NCBI RefSeq assembly: GCF_029784135.1
Contig: NC_073745.1
Location: 55,278,205 to 55,342,204 of the forward strand
DNA: 64,000 nt
Direction of reading: 5' to 3'
From: Toxorhynchites rutilus septentrionalis
Lineage: Eukaryota; Arthropoda; Insecta; Diptera; Culicidae
Position numbers and translations under genes: made by a program. This document shows, piece by piece, positions 22,028 through 34,114 of the stretch (positions are counted from its first letter, which is position 1; each line of letters starts with the position of its first letter). The notes beneath the pieces are model-generated. The model was not told the DNA's origin and searched no databases. It saw nothing but the letters and a program-made list of their open reading frames with translations.

Positions 22028-22939
22028 AACAAGATAGTTCATCGCTATTCCGAAGAATTCGTCTAGCTCTGTTAATGCTACCCATGAGTCGCGGTTCCTT
22101 CTGGTATTTTATGTTGCATATGAAGTGAGATCGAATCAAAATTACATATAATGTCGATCAAAGGATACATTGTTTATATCTAAAATCGTATTAAATGCGG
22201 AAACCTCGATTTTATTTATCACTACGGATTAAGTCTCAAATCGGTATAACAAGCATCGGTTTTATGATATACACTATCGTGAAATCGATCTACACGAAAT
22301 CATATATGCAATGGAAAACTAATCTCAACCAGACCCTAAACAACTTTAAATTGGTAAAATTTGAATGAACATTATACTTCATGTTATTTGATTACTTAAA
22401 ACACGTAGCACTGAACCTTACTTGACCATTTCTATATATGTTAAATACAACATATGACCAGAAATGACGTATCCGATTGCATCTTTTTCTTATTATATGT
22501 ACGAGTTTTAACTGTTCTAGAATTCTCTAGAATTATTCCAGATAGCGGTGTAGGATAACTGTTGCCTATCATCCAAACAACCGGAGTTTAAATCCCATTG
22601 GAACAAATTTTCTTAATCTTCACCACCACTCATTTTGAACATTTATACGCCTTTTCCACTAGAAGTCAATTGTATAATTCTTATTTTTAGAAACATAAAT
22701 GTTGTCATATATACAAATGGCGATTCGTGGGGTTATAAAAATAATTATAACCTCAAGAGCATTTTCCGTCATTCGCTTCTTTGCTTACCTGTAGTAAGTC
22801 GTATATACGTATGTCGTGCTATGTGCATTTGTAAGTCGTATATTCATCCAAGCTAATTCGGAATCAGTTGTCATCTATGTATATCACCTCCGCTTTTGCA
22901 TTTATATGGCAGTTAGGCGCATCATATACCACCCAATTA
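22028..22939. other. unassigned AT-rich stretch
   Basis: At 22537-22600 there is a tRNA-like piece (GTGTAGGATAACTG, later GGAGTTTAAATCCC) that may be a SINE head, too diverged to call. Nothing else was recognised. Confidence 0.3.
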
Positions 22940-23274
22940 TCATGCCGGGGGTTGGGTTCGGTTCCAGTTCTGGCCGAGAAATGTTTCATCAAAGAAATTT
23001 CTTCCGACTACCACTGTGATTACGCGTATTCTAGAGCTTGCCACCCCAGAATACATTCGAGGCGTATTATCCAGCATAGAAATCTGAGCTATTTGCGTGA
23101 GACGGGCAATGATTATTTGATAGCGTTCAAAGATGTAATACGAGAAGTACGGTGGAACAATAGTTCAAAAATACTTTCGAAGCGTTTTTGAACATCTGCT
23201 GAGGTTGGCTAAGTTCTGCTTGGATAAATTGGGTTTCGCTGGTTCGTATTATGTAAGTTATTAAGAAGAAGAAG
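22940..23274 (+). mobile_element. tRNA-derived SINE, diverged copy
   Basis: It starts inside the tRNA-like head (CCGGGGGTTGGGTTCGGTTCC, a box B). It continues with the family body, for example GCGTATTCTAGAGCTTGCCA and AGCATAGAAATCT, and ends in GAAGAAGAAGA. The middle (after about 23090) is more diverged than in the copies at 31425 and 45907. Confidence 0.6.
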
Positions 23275-23379
23275 ATGCTATATATATACTAGAGATGGGA
23301 AAACCGTTCATGAACTGATCAAAAGAACTAGTTCACCAAAAAGAGTGAACGAAGTGCCGTTCTTTTTTGCTGGGCAACA

Positions 23380-23660
23380 GTTCATATGAACTGTATACCC
23401 AGTTCAAAACGAACTGTGTACGGTGAACGATGAACTGATAATACAGCTCAGAACGAAGTGACCGCTGACTGAACTGTGTATACAGTTCAGAACGAATTGA
23501 GTATGCAGTTCAGAACGAAATGTATATACAGTTCAGAACAAACTGTGTGCGATGACCGCCGAATGAACTGTGTATGCAGTTCAGAGCGAACTGACCGCTG
23601 GCTGAACTGTGCATGCAGTTCAGAAGGAACTGTGTACGGTAAGCGGTACATAAGAGGAAA
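23380..23660. repeat. sub-terminal array of GAACTG...CAGTTC palindromes
   Basis: Near-palindromic units such as GAACTGTGTATACAGTTC recur with spacers containing GTACGGTGAACG or TGACCGCTG, about eight times. In hAT elements short sub-terminal repeats are transposase binding sites, so this is the likely role. A shorter set (GAACTAGTTCACTTAAGTGAAC) lies near the other end at 26600-26665. Confidence 0.6.
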
Positions 23661-24053
23661 GAACACGAACGAGTGATAGATGAATGGTGCTGCAAGGTAA
23701 ATAATTCTTAAATTAACGAATGGAAACAAACGATAGCCCCATGAAACAAAAAAAAATAATATGTCGGTATTGTCGCTTTCATAAAAAACGCAACATTTCA
23801 GGATACGATGGTTTTAAATTGGATTGTTAAATTATTTACCAAATAAAATTTTAATTTCATATTTTGGAGTTCAGGGTAAATATTTCAGTAAGTTGATTTG
23901 CAAATCTACATCACTTAGAAAATAGAGTTGAAAGCGGAAAGATTTAAACAGTCTTGTTTAATATTATTGTAGGAGAAGAGATGAAGTCAAGAAAATAAAT
24001 TATCAAATAATTGAGATAGTTAAAATATATAAACATATATCGACTATAAAATC

Positions 24054-24309
24054 TAGATCAATATGTCAAAAGGGTCTATCTTCTTTGATCTATTCTCTTC
24101 GCCGCCTTTCTCTTTCGATAACCACGGCCTTTCAGACAGATTTTGCTCCAGTTTTGCCATGTAGTTTGATAAACGAGGTCCCCTTTCACACTCCTTGTCG
24201 ACTCCTTGAACACATCAGGAAATCCTGTTACTGCTGAGTTATTAATGAAAGAGAATGTAGATGATGAGAATCGATCAAAGAAGATAGACCCTTTTGACAT
24301 GTTGATCTA
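24054..24309. mobile_element. MITE with long TIRs, copy 1 (256 bp)
   Basis: TIRs of at least 45 bp start TAGATCAATATGTCAAAAGG (left) and TAGATCAACATGTCAAAAGG (right, reversed) and include TCTATCTTCTTTGATC. A shorter copy sits at 61005-61216. Only non-coding sequence lies between the arms. It is nested in the 3.4 kb hAT-like element. Confidence 0.7.
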
Positions 24310-24602
24310 GAAATGCTTGTGTTTCATCTGTTTGTGATCAATGGTATAGGTTCAAACTAAACGCAAGCAAGGCGTGAGAAGATTCCTCCACAAACAAGGT
24401 GAGGAAAATGATATAAGAGCGAGAAGAGGAAACTCTCAAATTTGACTATGTTTGGACCAGCGTTGCCAAATGGCTTTTACAAAAATCAGAATGTATGAGA
24501 AGTAACAGTTAGGAAAATCCGGAACGTTGGCATCATGGGTCTGAAAGGGAATCAGATAATGAGAACGCGAAAAATAAGCTCTCTTTGGCTGATGCCTGTG
24601 GC

Positions 24603-25821
24603 CAGCGTTGCCAATGTTCCAGTTTAAACTGGATTCTTCCAGTTTTTTTCTCTCGATCCAGTCAAACAGTTAAATCCTGAAATCTTCCAGTTTTTTGAAA
24701 TATATTCCAGTTTTATCCAGTTTTTTATATGTGTGCTTCAGTTTTACCCGTTTTATGAAAAATAAATTCACAATGTATACATAATATTCCTCACTCACCC
24801 TTCCTATCCCTTGACCAATTTGTTTTTATGACATTCATCGTTCGATCGATCCAATGTGTATTTACCTTGGACTGACCTTTTTTTTGAATTCAGTGTTTTT
24901 TCTCTCGCTTACACTTCCGAATTCAATACGGTTAGCGCACAGTGTGTGCTACACTGTCTTTGAATTTATATAAATATCAGATGTTCTAGGTTCTCCAAAA
25001 TATTCTGAAGTTCAGACTTGAACTATAATTTCAATCACGACTGGCAATGTTCATAGCAAAATATCTCACCCAAATATGTTCATAGAGCCCGTGTGCTATG
25101 CTGCCTTTGAATTTATATAATCATCAAATTTTATTGGTATTCCAAATCATTCTAAATTTCAGAAGAGCATAGAGTCAATGTGTTCCATTGACTTTGATTG
25201 ATGTGAACATAAAACCCAAGAAATCTTGTTTCCGTTTATATCAATGGGATATTCGTTTCTCATATGCCCCAAAGGATTTTCAGTTCTAAATAGTATTAAC
25301 ATTACGCATGATCCAAACTCTCCTATTTGATGCATGATAGAACCGCTTTCAAATGTTAACGAGTGGGAGCTGAAACCAACCACGCAAAAGCGACAAACCG
25401 AAGATCGATTTTTCTTGCTCTACATTATTCGTGAGATAGCAACGAATATGGTCAAAAGGAACACTACAAAACACTACAACGATATTTTTGAAGTTTTACC
25501 CAAAAAAACGTATTTACTAGATGTTCTAGAAGAAAAGATCCTCAAATATTGTCTCATAGTAATGTTAGAGAAGTGGGAAACGGCATTTGGATCTACTCGA
25601 ATGATATGATTAATTAATTGTTCATTTCGCCGTTTGATGAACTACATATAAATACTACACGACGCTTCGAAGGAAATTCTATTTCTCAATCATTGGAATG
25701 GGTAAAGAATCATTTTAAAGACGATCTTTTTAAAATAATACGGTTTTACATGATCCAGTTTTCTTCCAGTTTTTTAAAGAGTAATCTTCCAGTTTTTTGA
25801 AAAATATTATTGGCAACCCTG
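24603..25821. mobile_element. hAT-like element with perfect 8-bp target duplication
   Basis: The ends CAGCGTTGCCAAT (left) and CAGGGTTGCCAAT (right, reversed) are of hAT type. The flanks are an exact CCTGTGGC on both sides (24595-24602 and 25822-25829). TCCAGTTTT units are repeated near both ends (24620-24740 and 25755-25800). A 91-codon frame at 25334-25609 has no clear transposase motif, so the copy is non-autonomous or strongly deleted. It is nested inside 23290-26679. Confidence 0.75.
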
Positions 25822-26687
25822 CCTGTGGCTAGTTCGATGCAAGGCGCTTATATCAATGTATAACAGGTGAAGCAACATCATCACTTCAATAAGAAGAGGA
25901 TTACGGTTTGTGGAGCGGGGGTTGTTTTTTTGTTATTGCTAGGATACGCCATTTTTGCATTTCCACATGCGAGAGTAGTGGAAATGAGAATGAAATTCTA
26001 CAAAATCATCCTTTCTTTATCACACAAATTCGCGAAAGCCGAACATAGTAGGCATCGTTCGAATAAGCGTCGTAGCAGTTTGTAGAGAGCCGCCGGCAGC
26101 GTTCTGATGCTGTTTGTAAACAATACCGACAGTAATTCCAATATGGCTGAAAGTGCATTTCATATGATTGTTTCACCTGGTATATTTAGAGGCGCCTTGG
26201 TTCGATGGAACGAGATTCTCTCGAGTAAAGTTGAAAGGAACGGTCGCGAATTTAGACAAGATGCAGAGAAAGGATACGACATTTATATCATAATGTGCTC
26301 GATAATTTTGAGATGGACGTTCGCAGTTTGCGTACAGTTTTGCTATAGCATTTATTGCAATACATCATAAGCAAAGCAGCACAATGCTAGTTTATGCAGA
26401 AAATAATGAATAACGACTCAAACAAAACCAAAATTTCAAAATCAAAATTTTATTTTCTATTGTGCTAAGTTATTTCTAACCAATATCGGACGAAAAACGA
26501 TTAAAACGGCATTTTATGAATGAACAGTCTTATATAACATCCCACACTTTTTATACTTGCTTTGACATGTCCCTCCACTGTACAAAAGAGTGAGTGAACT
26601 GTTCAAAAGAACTAGTTCACTTAAGTGAACGGTTGGTCACTGAACGGTTCATTAAAGTGAACCGTTTTGCTCACCTCTAATGTATAC

Positions 26688-27797
26688 GCTAGTTATACGA
26701 TTTAATGTTTGCTGGGTACATTCTAAACTGTGACCACTTTGTTCCGTTGAAATGGCCAATTGAGCAATTCGTACAGCCCACTGTAGATTTCCCATTTCCA
26801 AATGATCAAAACTTTCTGATGCAGTAAAGGAAACAAACATTGTTTGTATTATTGACGTAGGACTACGTCTTTCATTTCTATACTGGGGTGTATGTTCAAA
26901 TACTTTTTTTAAAAAGTAGGGGCCTATCTTGAAAACGAGACGAAAAGACGAGCGCTCCTCTCGCTTATTTTCATATTTCAGAAGCCGAGCTCGAATAAAA
27001 ACAGACGAGTAGCTCGTTTGACCCGTCAGTCGAGTCGTCGTCTGGTTTGGTTGATGTGTTTTCACCTTGTTGATTTAAAGCATGGGTATAACTTTGTTAC
27101 ACTTTCATCTTCAGCATTGTTTCACGGCTAAACTAGAATTGCATTAGTAATGTATGTTTTTAACTGTAACCATAAAATTTTATTCATTAATTTGATTTTT
27201 TTACAGATTTTCAAACGGACATTTTACAAACATCACAACCAAATGTAAACATGAAACTTCATAACCAAGGATGCCAGGTATATATCAAAACGGAACGAAA
27301 AGTGTCTTCACAATCATATTGAACAAAAAATAATAATTCATTACTCAATTTCTGAGAAATTTTTGATGAAACAATGTTTTTCTACTGATTTTTGTTCCGA
27401 TCGTACCTGTTTCGAAGTTTATTACTATGCATGTGGAAAAAAGCTAGAGTACTTTATTGGTCAATTTATTTTTTATATTATTATATAAAATTTTATAAAT
27501 AATCAAATAATGAAAACCCTGACATTCTTTGTTGTATAGGCTTCACTTCAACATCATTTACAGGTATCGATACTGCCTACAACTTATAATACTAAGTATT
27601 TGTATAAAGTGACTGTCAAAACCAGCGATAAAATGTTTGCACTAGCAAATTCTTAATTTGAATCAAGCGGGGCACCATCCCGAGAGATGTGACCATTTGG
27701 AAGAAATAGCTTCGAATCTTCGGACAGTACCTAAACAGCAATACTAAAAACATGTATATTTGCTCGCATCACTTCAGTCCAGATCGTTTCATGCCTA
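26688..27797. other. unassigned stretch with one GACGTAG-family end
   Basis: 26851-26895 reads TTGACGTAGGACTACGTC, CTTTCATTTCTATACTGGGG, a single right-type end of the GACGTAG family with no partner found. At 27750-27797 there is the second half of a THAP finger (YICSHHFSPDRFM), described with the next entry. Otherwise nothing was recognised. Confidence 0.35.
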
Positions 27798-28250
27798 TTG
27801 GCGATCTAACGTACAAATCTACACCTAGGCGGCGCTGCGGTGAAAGTGATGATGGTTTTAAATTTTGCCATGTGAACTTATGGAAGGTTTGTAGTTCTTT
27901 CCACAAATTACAATGTTATAATCATAAAAGAATATTTGATTGCGATGAGTTTTTAAGAAATTTAATTCTGCGCAATTTTATTTATAACATGTTATTTATT
28001 TACCTCTTTCAGTAGTGAAAACTATAAAAATGTTGACAATGGTTGAATTAAAGAAGGAAATTCGACAGCAAAATCAAACAAAAGTAGAAAAATGCACGAT
28101 TCCTGCATGTGAGAACTACCTTGGAAAGCCCGGAAGTAAAATATAAGTGATTTGTTTTTGAGTTTTAGGTTACATTAGCATCATTTCCTTAGTTCAAAAA
28201 CAAAATCCAGATGTCTCATCGATCGTTTACGTTTTGCGTTAGATCGCCAA
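27798..28250 (+). mobile_element. TTGGCGATCTAACG-ended repeat with THAP-like exon, copy 1
   Basis: The ends are TTGGCGATCTAACG (left) and the reverse of the same (28237-28250). It contains a short exon-like frame with KCTIPACENYLGKPGSK, which resembles the first half of a C2CH THAP zinc finger, followed by AT-rich intron-like DNA. A near-identical copy is at 29006-29449, and an inverted partial copy at 28251-28392. Just upstream, 27750-27797 reads a THAP second half running into this repeat. This is either a broken THAP-type (P-element-like) transposon or a scrambled THAP gene. Confidence 0.5.
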
Positions 28251-28392
28251 CCAAATAATCTTTTATGATTATAACATTGTAATTTATGGAAAGAACCACA
28301 AACCTTCCATGAGCTCACATGGCAAAATTTAAAACCATCATCACTTTCACCGCTGCGCCGCCTAGGTGTAGATTTGTACGTTAGATCGCCAA
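28251..28392 (-). repeat. inverted partial copy of the THAP-linked repeat
   Basis: The - strand reproduces the first 140 bases of the 27798 repeat (GGCGATCTAACGTACAAATC, CACCTAGGCGGCGC, TTTTAAATTTTGCCATGTGA). It forms an inverted pair with copy 1. Confidence 0.65.
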
Positions 28393-28489
28393 TCGATGGC
28401 TTGGAAGTGCAATATCGTCGAAAACTGATACCAACAGATAAATTGGAAAACATATCCAGATTATACAATTAGTACACCAAACCGTTTAT

Positions 28490-28776
28490 TTTTAGCTGTT
28501 CCTACTGTAAGAAAGGCCAACGATTATCATGCCTCGGGAAATTAAAACCGGACGGCTCGCCGAAAGGCCTTGCTTGGCATCAAGCAAGAGTTGAATCCAG
28601 TAAAAACATCCGTAACATCCGCGGAATCGTTCCCGTTTTCTAATGGGACGAAACAAGACTATCCCGCGAGGGAAATTCTGTCAAAAGAAATCGGGTGCAG
28701 CACCATCAACTACAGAGAGCTTCAGGTAGCTAAAATCCGAGTTACCGAACCACAATTTCCGCTTGGTTTTGATTAG
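28490..28776 (+). pseudogene. possible later exon of a THAP-domain gene
   Basis: After TTTATTTTTAG, an acceptor-like site, the + strand reads VPTVRKAND. This matches the AVPT box that ends THAP domains. A frame from 28570 to 28776 follows after a stop, with no further known domain (ending CSTINYRELQVAKIRV). Together with the THAP half-fingers at 27750 and 28080 it suggests a disrupted THAP gene spread over about 1 kb. Confidence 0.35.
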
Positions 28777-29005
28777 AAAGAAAAACTAAATAGATTATAT
28801 TTAGGTGCAATGAATAAATATATACATTAAGCTAAAATACAATAGAAATAAACTTATTTAGTCTCCATGATACTTACAAAGCTAATACGTCATAGCCACA
28901 CTGTTACTGATGCTCTAGTCAGTCCAGACTACCTTGCCATATACGTACCCTGCAGAAATCCGGATTTTCTGATTTTCAAGCATCAATCGTCAAGATGACG
29001 TTCCA

Positions 29006-29449
29006 TTGGCGATCTAACGTACAAATCTACACCTAGCCAGCGCTGCGGTGAAAGTGATGCTGGTTTTAAATTTTGTCATGTGAACTTATGGAAGGTTTGT
29101 AGTTCTTTCCATAAATTACAATGTTATAATCATAGAAGATTATTTGATTGCGATGAGTTTGTAAGAAATTTAATTCTGCGCAATTTTATATATAACATGT
29201 TATTTATTTACCTGTTTCAGTAGTGAAAACTATAAAAATGTTGACAATGGTTGAATTAAAGAAGGAAATTCGAGAGCACAATCAAACAAAAGTAGAGCAA
29301 TGCACGATTCCTGCATGTGATAACTACCTTGGAAAGCCTGGAAGTAAAATATACGAGATTTGTTTTTGAGTTTTAGGTTACATTAGCATCATTTTCTTAG
29401 TTCAAAAATAAAATCCAGATGTCTCACCGATCGTTTATTGCGTTAGATC
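29006..29449 (+). repeat. THAP-linked repeat, copy 2
   Basis: It is collinear with 27798-28250, starting TTGGCGATCTAACGTAC and including the KKEIREHNQTKVEQCTIPAC frame. It ends at a decayed TIR (GCGTTAGATCC). Differences are scattered single bases. Confidence 0.7.
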
Positions 29450-30964
29450 CCGCTCTCAAATATACTATACAAATATATTCTAGGTGACAATCGTCGACAT
29501 CGTACAAAAACAAATGAAAAATGGAAGAGAAATAGTAAGTGTCGGTTTTGCTCGTAAAGAATCGATAGTTATTGTATTGTATGTATCATTTAATTCAATT
29601 TATTATCAATTTTCACAGTGCGTGTGACGAATTGCAAGCAGTTTGAATTTATTGTGAAAGCGGTGGAGAATCTGTAATTCTCCGATCGGACGAATAATCA
29701 CTCCGACAATATTTTCATTAAATGGAATCAATTTATTCATTCTACAATATACTTATTACATGCATTACATGTTTCAACTATTTAGATGCAAGTCATCATC
29801 ACCGAAGGCGCCGATCCGGAGCCAAAGCAACAATGGAACACTGAGCGCAGAAAGCAGCAGCAACTACGACAAAAACAAACGAAAGAACACAATAATTTGA
29901 TTCACTCTGCTTGTTGAGCAAACTAAATCGCAATCTAATAGCGGCAAATTCGGCAGAATGTCCCGATCGTCCCGATACACAACGAAAATGCACTGACTAT
30001 TGACGAATTTACGTTGGATTTACAACCAGATGGCGCAGCGAGTAAAATGAGGATGTTTTGTTTTTTTGGTACGAAATTCGTTCAAATTTTCTAGAAAAAT
30101 CAGAATTTATCTTCAAATTACCCGGTTTCATGTATTCTTTCCACGCTGAAAAGGTTAGAAAATCATCATTTTACAATGTGCTATGTACATTACGAGGAAT
30201 GGCTTGTTATAAGTATTGTAACTTTAATATTTTTCAACTAAGTAAACGGTGAATAGGGTGTTTTGCGCTAAAAATACTGCAAATCCTTCTCGTATCAACC
30301 CCTACATAATCAATGATATCAGCCAATTTGATATGATATCAATTTTGTCGCAACTAACCATAGTATCAATAACCGGTATGCATCATCAAACTTAAAATTT
30401 TCGAAGATTATCTATGACTTTGGTCAAATCGCGTGTTGAAACCATCGTAAATATATAAAACTCCAATTTTCTAACCATATACTGACGACATTCAATGGCT
30501 GAAATGAATCTAAATTGAAATGGAATGAATAATCACCACCGAATCTTGCTTTTCAGTGCGTGAAATAAACAAATACGCTCACTTTTGTGGTTCTGAGCTC
30601 TAATGTAGATGTCGCTTGAGCTGATTCAGCTTTGCGTAAATTCGTCAATAGCAAAACAAATATCTGACCCAGAGATGCCAGGTTTGGAGACATGTCCTCA
30701 TTTTGAAGACATTATAAAATATGTGAAGACATTTCAGTATGATAGCGTACGTGGGTTTTTGTGAGATATTATTTTCATGAAATTCTAACTATTGGCCAAA
30801 AATATCGGCAAAAAAAGGAGGGGTCATTCACTTGCTTTTTTCATTCTATATACCACAAGTATATAGAATGAGTTCAACAACAAAGCAACTTTTACTTCAA
30901 ATTCGGGAGTACTTCAATCGGTCTGGGCACATATTGTCTCTAGAAGACATTAGTTCATTTTCGC
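29450..30964. other. unassigned AT-rich stretch
   Basis: No supported gene. A small inverted repeat (TTCTATATACCACAAGTATATAGAA) lies at about 30842-30866. 30673-30740 has a CAGAGATGCCAGGTTT start resembling a hAT end, with no partner identified. Confidence 0.3.
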
Positions 30965-31424
30965 TCGGGGGCTGTCCACATACCACGTGGACAACTTTAG
31001 GGGGGGGGGGGGGATAGTGGTTACGAAAATGTCCACGCTTGTCCACGGTGAGGGGGGAGGGGTTTTTGATAATGTCCACGTGGACACGTAAAACATTCAA
31101 GTTATAGTCAAAAATGAATGAGATCTGTTTTGTATTTAAACGATTTTTTGAACTCCACCATTAAATCCGCCAGGATAAAGACACCCAATAACACAAAGAA
31201 TGTTGGATTTTTTGTAGTATTAAAAATCACGACTTAAGTGCGGGTTGAATTCAGCTTTTGCTCTTGATGACAAAACTGTTTTGTTTTTTTTTTCGAGAAC
31301 TCCCAAGGATTTCTGAACATTGAAACGAGCAACAAATTCTTCCATGAGTGTACGGGCCGTATCTCTGGAGATCTATTTCTTGCAATGATGTTGTTCTTCA
31401 TTGACGTCTGGTAATTTTTGTAAT

Positions 31425-31642
31425 GTTCGATTCCCGTTCTGGTCGGGGGAATTTTTCGCCAAAGAAATTTCCTCCGACTTACACTGTGATCACGCGTATT
31501 CTAGAGCTTGCCACTCAGAATGCATTCAAGGCGTGTTATTTGGCATAGAAATCTCAAATAAGTACTAATAAAAATGACGCAAGTAATACTACGTTGAGAC
31601 GGCGAAGTTCCTCTAGGAACGTTAGTGCCATTGAAGAAGAAG
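31425..31642 (+). mobile_element. tRNA-derived SINE, 5'-truncated
   Basis: It begins in box B (GTTCGATTCCCG) and runs through the family body (GCGTATTCTAGAGCTTGCCA, GGCGAAGTTCCTCTAGGAAC) to a GAAGAAGA tail. It is flanked by a perfect 12-bp duplication AATTTTTGTAAT (31413-31424 and 31643-31654), the mark of LINE-driven insertion. Confidence 0.85.
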
Positions 31643-33534
31643 AATTTTTGTAATACGCTTTCTTTAGTTGTCTGGAAAGTTCATGCTGCTACTGCTGAAT
31701 AATTAATAGAAAAGATTAATCTTTCATGCACATGAATTAGAAGATTCGCTACAGAAGTCGAAAATCTCCGAAATCACAGAAACGAAACATCACGAAAAAC
31801 ATGCATGCAACATGCAAACATGCAACAATGCATGGACTACATATTAACCCATATTATGGAACACGATCGGATTTGACATATCGCAATCCGAACGAAATAA
31901 ACCTTTGCATTCTGCATTTCAAGGTTGCATCATTTGCACAACCCGATAGGATTTGACTCGATCAGATTAAGGGGGAAAGAGACACGAATTTCGGACGTTT
32001 CATAGAGCTCCGAAAAAGTAAAACAATTTTTGTTTATCTATCTTTCAATAATAAAACAAAAATTGAACGGAAAAAAATATATCCATAATTAGAAACTGAT
32101 CAGGTGAGGGGGTTCAAAAATAAAGTTGTGCCATGGCGTACAAGATTCCAGCACTTCTGGTTCTCTGAAACGAACAAATCGAACAGATTCTGAATCAGTA
32201 AAGATGCCACTATCGCATGAACCACGGACAAGTCAAAAACGTGTTTTTTGATAAAATGGCGGAAATTTGAAGAAAAAATGCTGTTTAAAACATTTTTTTA
32301 AAGTTTCTTGATGTTTTTAAAATAGTAAAGTTACGACATTATGATTTTTTATAGGTTCATGCGATAGAAAGATACATACAGATTGTATTAATATAAACAT
32401 AGAACGGATAAGTAGAACTTGAGATATCGTGTAAGCAAGTTTGAAAAAACATGTTTCGAGAAAAACGCGTTTGAAGTTAATTGTTATGGCCGTACTAGAT
32501 AAGATATCGCATCACTAAAATGGCTTTAACTTGGCAAATAATGAGATTTGGGAAAAGTCTCTTTTATGGTACATTCTTAAATGTCTGAATTAGAGAAATA
32601 TGAAGAAAAAAAATGATTTTTTTTTCAAATTTCTAGGCAACACTTGAAGGGACTTATCTCAATCTGCGATTCGTTTCATTAACGCGACGAAAATACACAT
32701 TTGTAGCGAATTGTAAAGGGCAAATCATTTACAAGAATGTTGATTTAAAAAAATTCTTAGCAAGTGAATGTAACCCTGAAGCAGGTTTTCGCTCGAAGAA
32801 AGTTATGGCTGGGTCTGGTAGGACTGGAAGAAAATCTGTATCATGAACTTCTACCAAGAAACTAGTTTCGATGAATTTCAACAAGTACTGCTAGCGGCTG
32901 AACGTATGAAAATCAACGATCCAGAACGCTTCTAGGGCACTTCTAAAACTCCACCCGCCATATTGCATCTTCAGATTATTAACTGTTAAGATTCTTGTAA
33001 GAACTTCAACTTACTGCATAGCATAAGTTCTGAGAGGATGGAATTCTCAAGTTGCATGAAGGATGCTGAAATATCCAGGAAAAAACGGTGCATCTATGAT
33101 CGAAAAGATGTATGTCTACAAAAATATACTTTTGGTTTTTTCCTTAGAATCGGCACGAATTAATTAAGGGTTGTATGTCAACGGAATCATCGACCACGAT
33201 GATACTGCAGATGTTTTGTTTTTACTAGGGTCATTATAGTCATCAGGCATTACCGAACCTGTGAAACGAAAGTCATTGATGTTTAGACGAGAAAATTCTG
33301 TTTTTAAGCAAAGTGCTTGATTTCATTGTCTGATGTTTTGAAAACTCAAACAGCCAGCCAGCTTTAATAAAAATACTCGAGAATAAGCTCACAACCGATA
33401 TTTTAAAATGGATATGAGGATAACGTAAATGGAATTCGGAAGAAAATAATGAGAGCTTCCGGACAATGTTGAAAAAAATCGAAGATTTCAAGATAAATCG
33501 TTAAGGCTATAATTTTTTATCAATAAACATATAG

Positions 33535-33782
33535 AATAGTTAAGAATTGAGTATGATGAATGTGAGTGTGAACATTGTCAACATATCCTTATATCCCATC
33601 CTTTTCCTGAAAAAAAATGTCACCCTTCTAAACTCGAGCAAACCGCGAGTAATCGGTTCTTCATTAACATTAGAATTAATGAAAAATGTTTATATATACT
33701 TGTAACTATACAGATAGGAGTTTGGCTCCTTTAAACTTATGTAACTGAGCCTGTAAAAATAAACGATTTAATAAAAAAAATA
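33535..33782 (+). mobile_element. 5'-truncated tail of the I-clade retrotransposon
   Basis: It matches the 3' untranslated end of the element at 39052-44561: GAATTGAGT, CACCCTTCTAAACTCGAG, CCGCGAGTAATCGGTT, GGCTCCTTTAAACTTA, then AATAAACGA and a TAA/A-rich tail. Only about 250 bases were copied, as is usual for aborted reverse transcription. Confidence 0.75.
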
Positions 33783-34114
33783 TATAGAATAGAAAATAGA
33801 AACAAACTTGAAATGAAATTTAAGCGAAAAAATAGAATTTCTTGATTTTTTCCTCAAAATCGGAGGAATGTCCACGTGGACAACAGGCGGAGGGATATAA
33901 GGAATGTCCACGAAGGGGGAGGGGGGTGTCTAAAATCATGCTTTTTCTGTCCACGTGGTATATGGACGGCCCCTCGAGAACGATCTCCATTTTGTGTTGC
34001 CTGGCGAAAGTGTTATTCAGGCCGAAAATAACTTGCACATATTTTCGCAAACTAAAAAAAACTAGCATCACTGAAACTGAAAGGAACACACCTGTATTTG
34101 TGAAGCGAGTATTA

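Larger units (their letters stand above)
23290..26679. mobile_element. non-autonomous hAT-like element, 3.4 kb, with nested insertions
   Basis: The ends are TAGAGATGGGAAAACCGTTC (left) and TAGAGGTGAGCAAAACGGTTC (right, reversed), of the hAT type. They are flanked by 8-bp duplications ATATATAC (23282-23289) and ATGTATAC (26680-26687) that match at 7 of 8 positions. Both sub-terminal regions carry GAACTAGTTC-type motifs. A small MITE (24054-24309) and another hAT element (24603-25821) lie within. No transposase frame was recognised. Confidence 0.65.
30968..33973. mobile_element. 3.0 kb TIR element with GGGG ends and 3-bp TSD (Zator-like)
   Basis: The ends are GGGGCTGTCCACATACCACG (left) and GGGGCCGTCCATATACCACG (right, reversed). 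TCG flanks both sides (30965-30967 and 33974-33976). Further GTCCACGTGGACA palindromes lie inside both ends (about 31072-31086 and 33869-33883). A 3-bp duplication and G-run ends are the published hallmarks of the Zator superfamily, so that placement is an inference. No transposase frame was recognised. A SINE (31425) and an I-clade tail (33535) are inserted within. A one-ended relative is at 62611. Confidence 0.55.
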
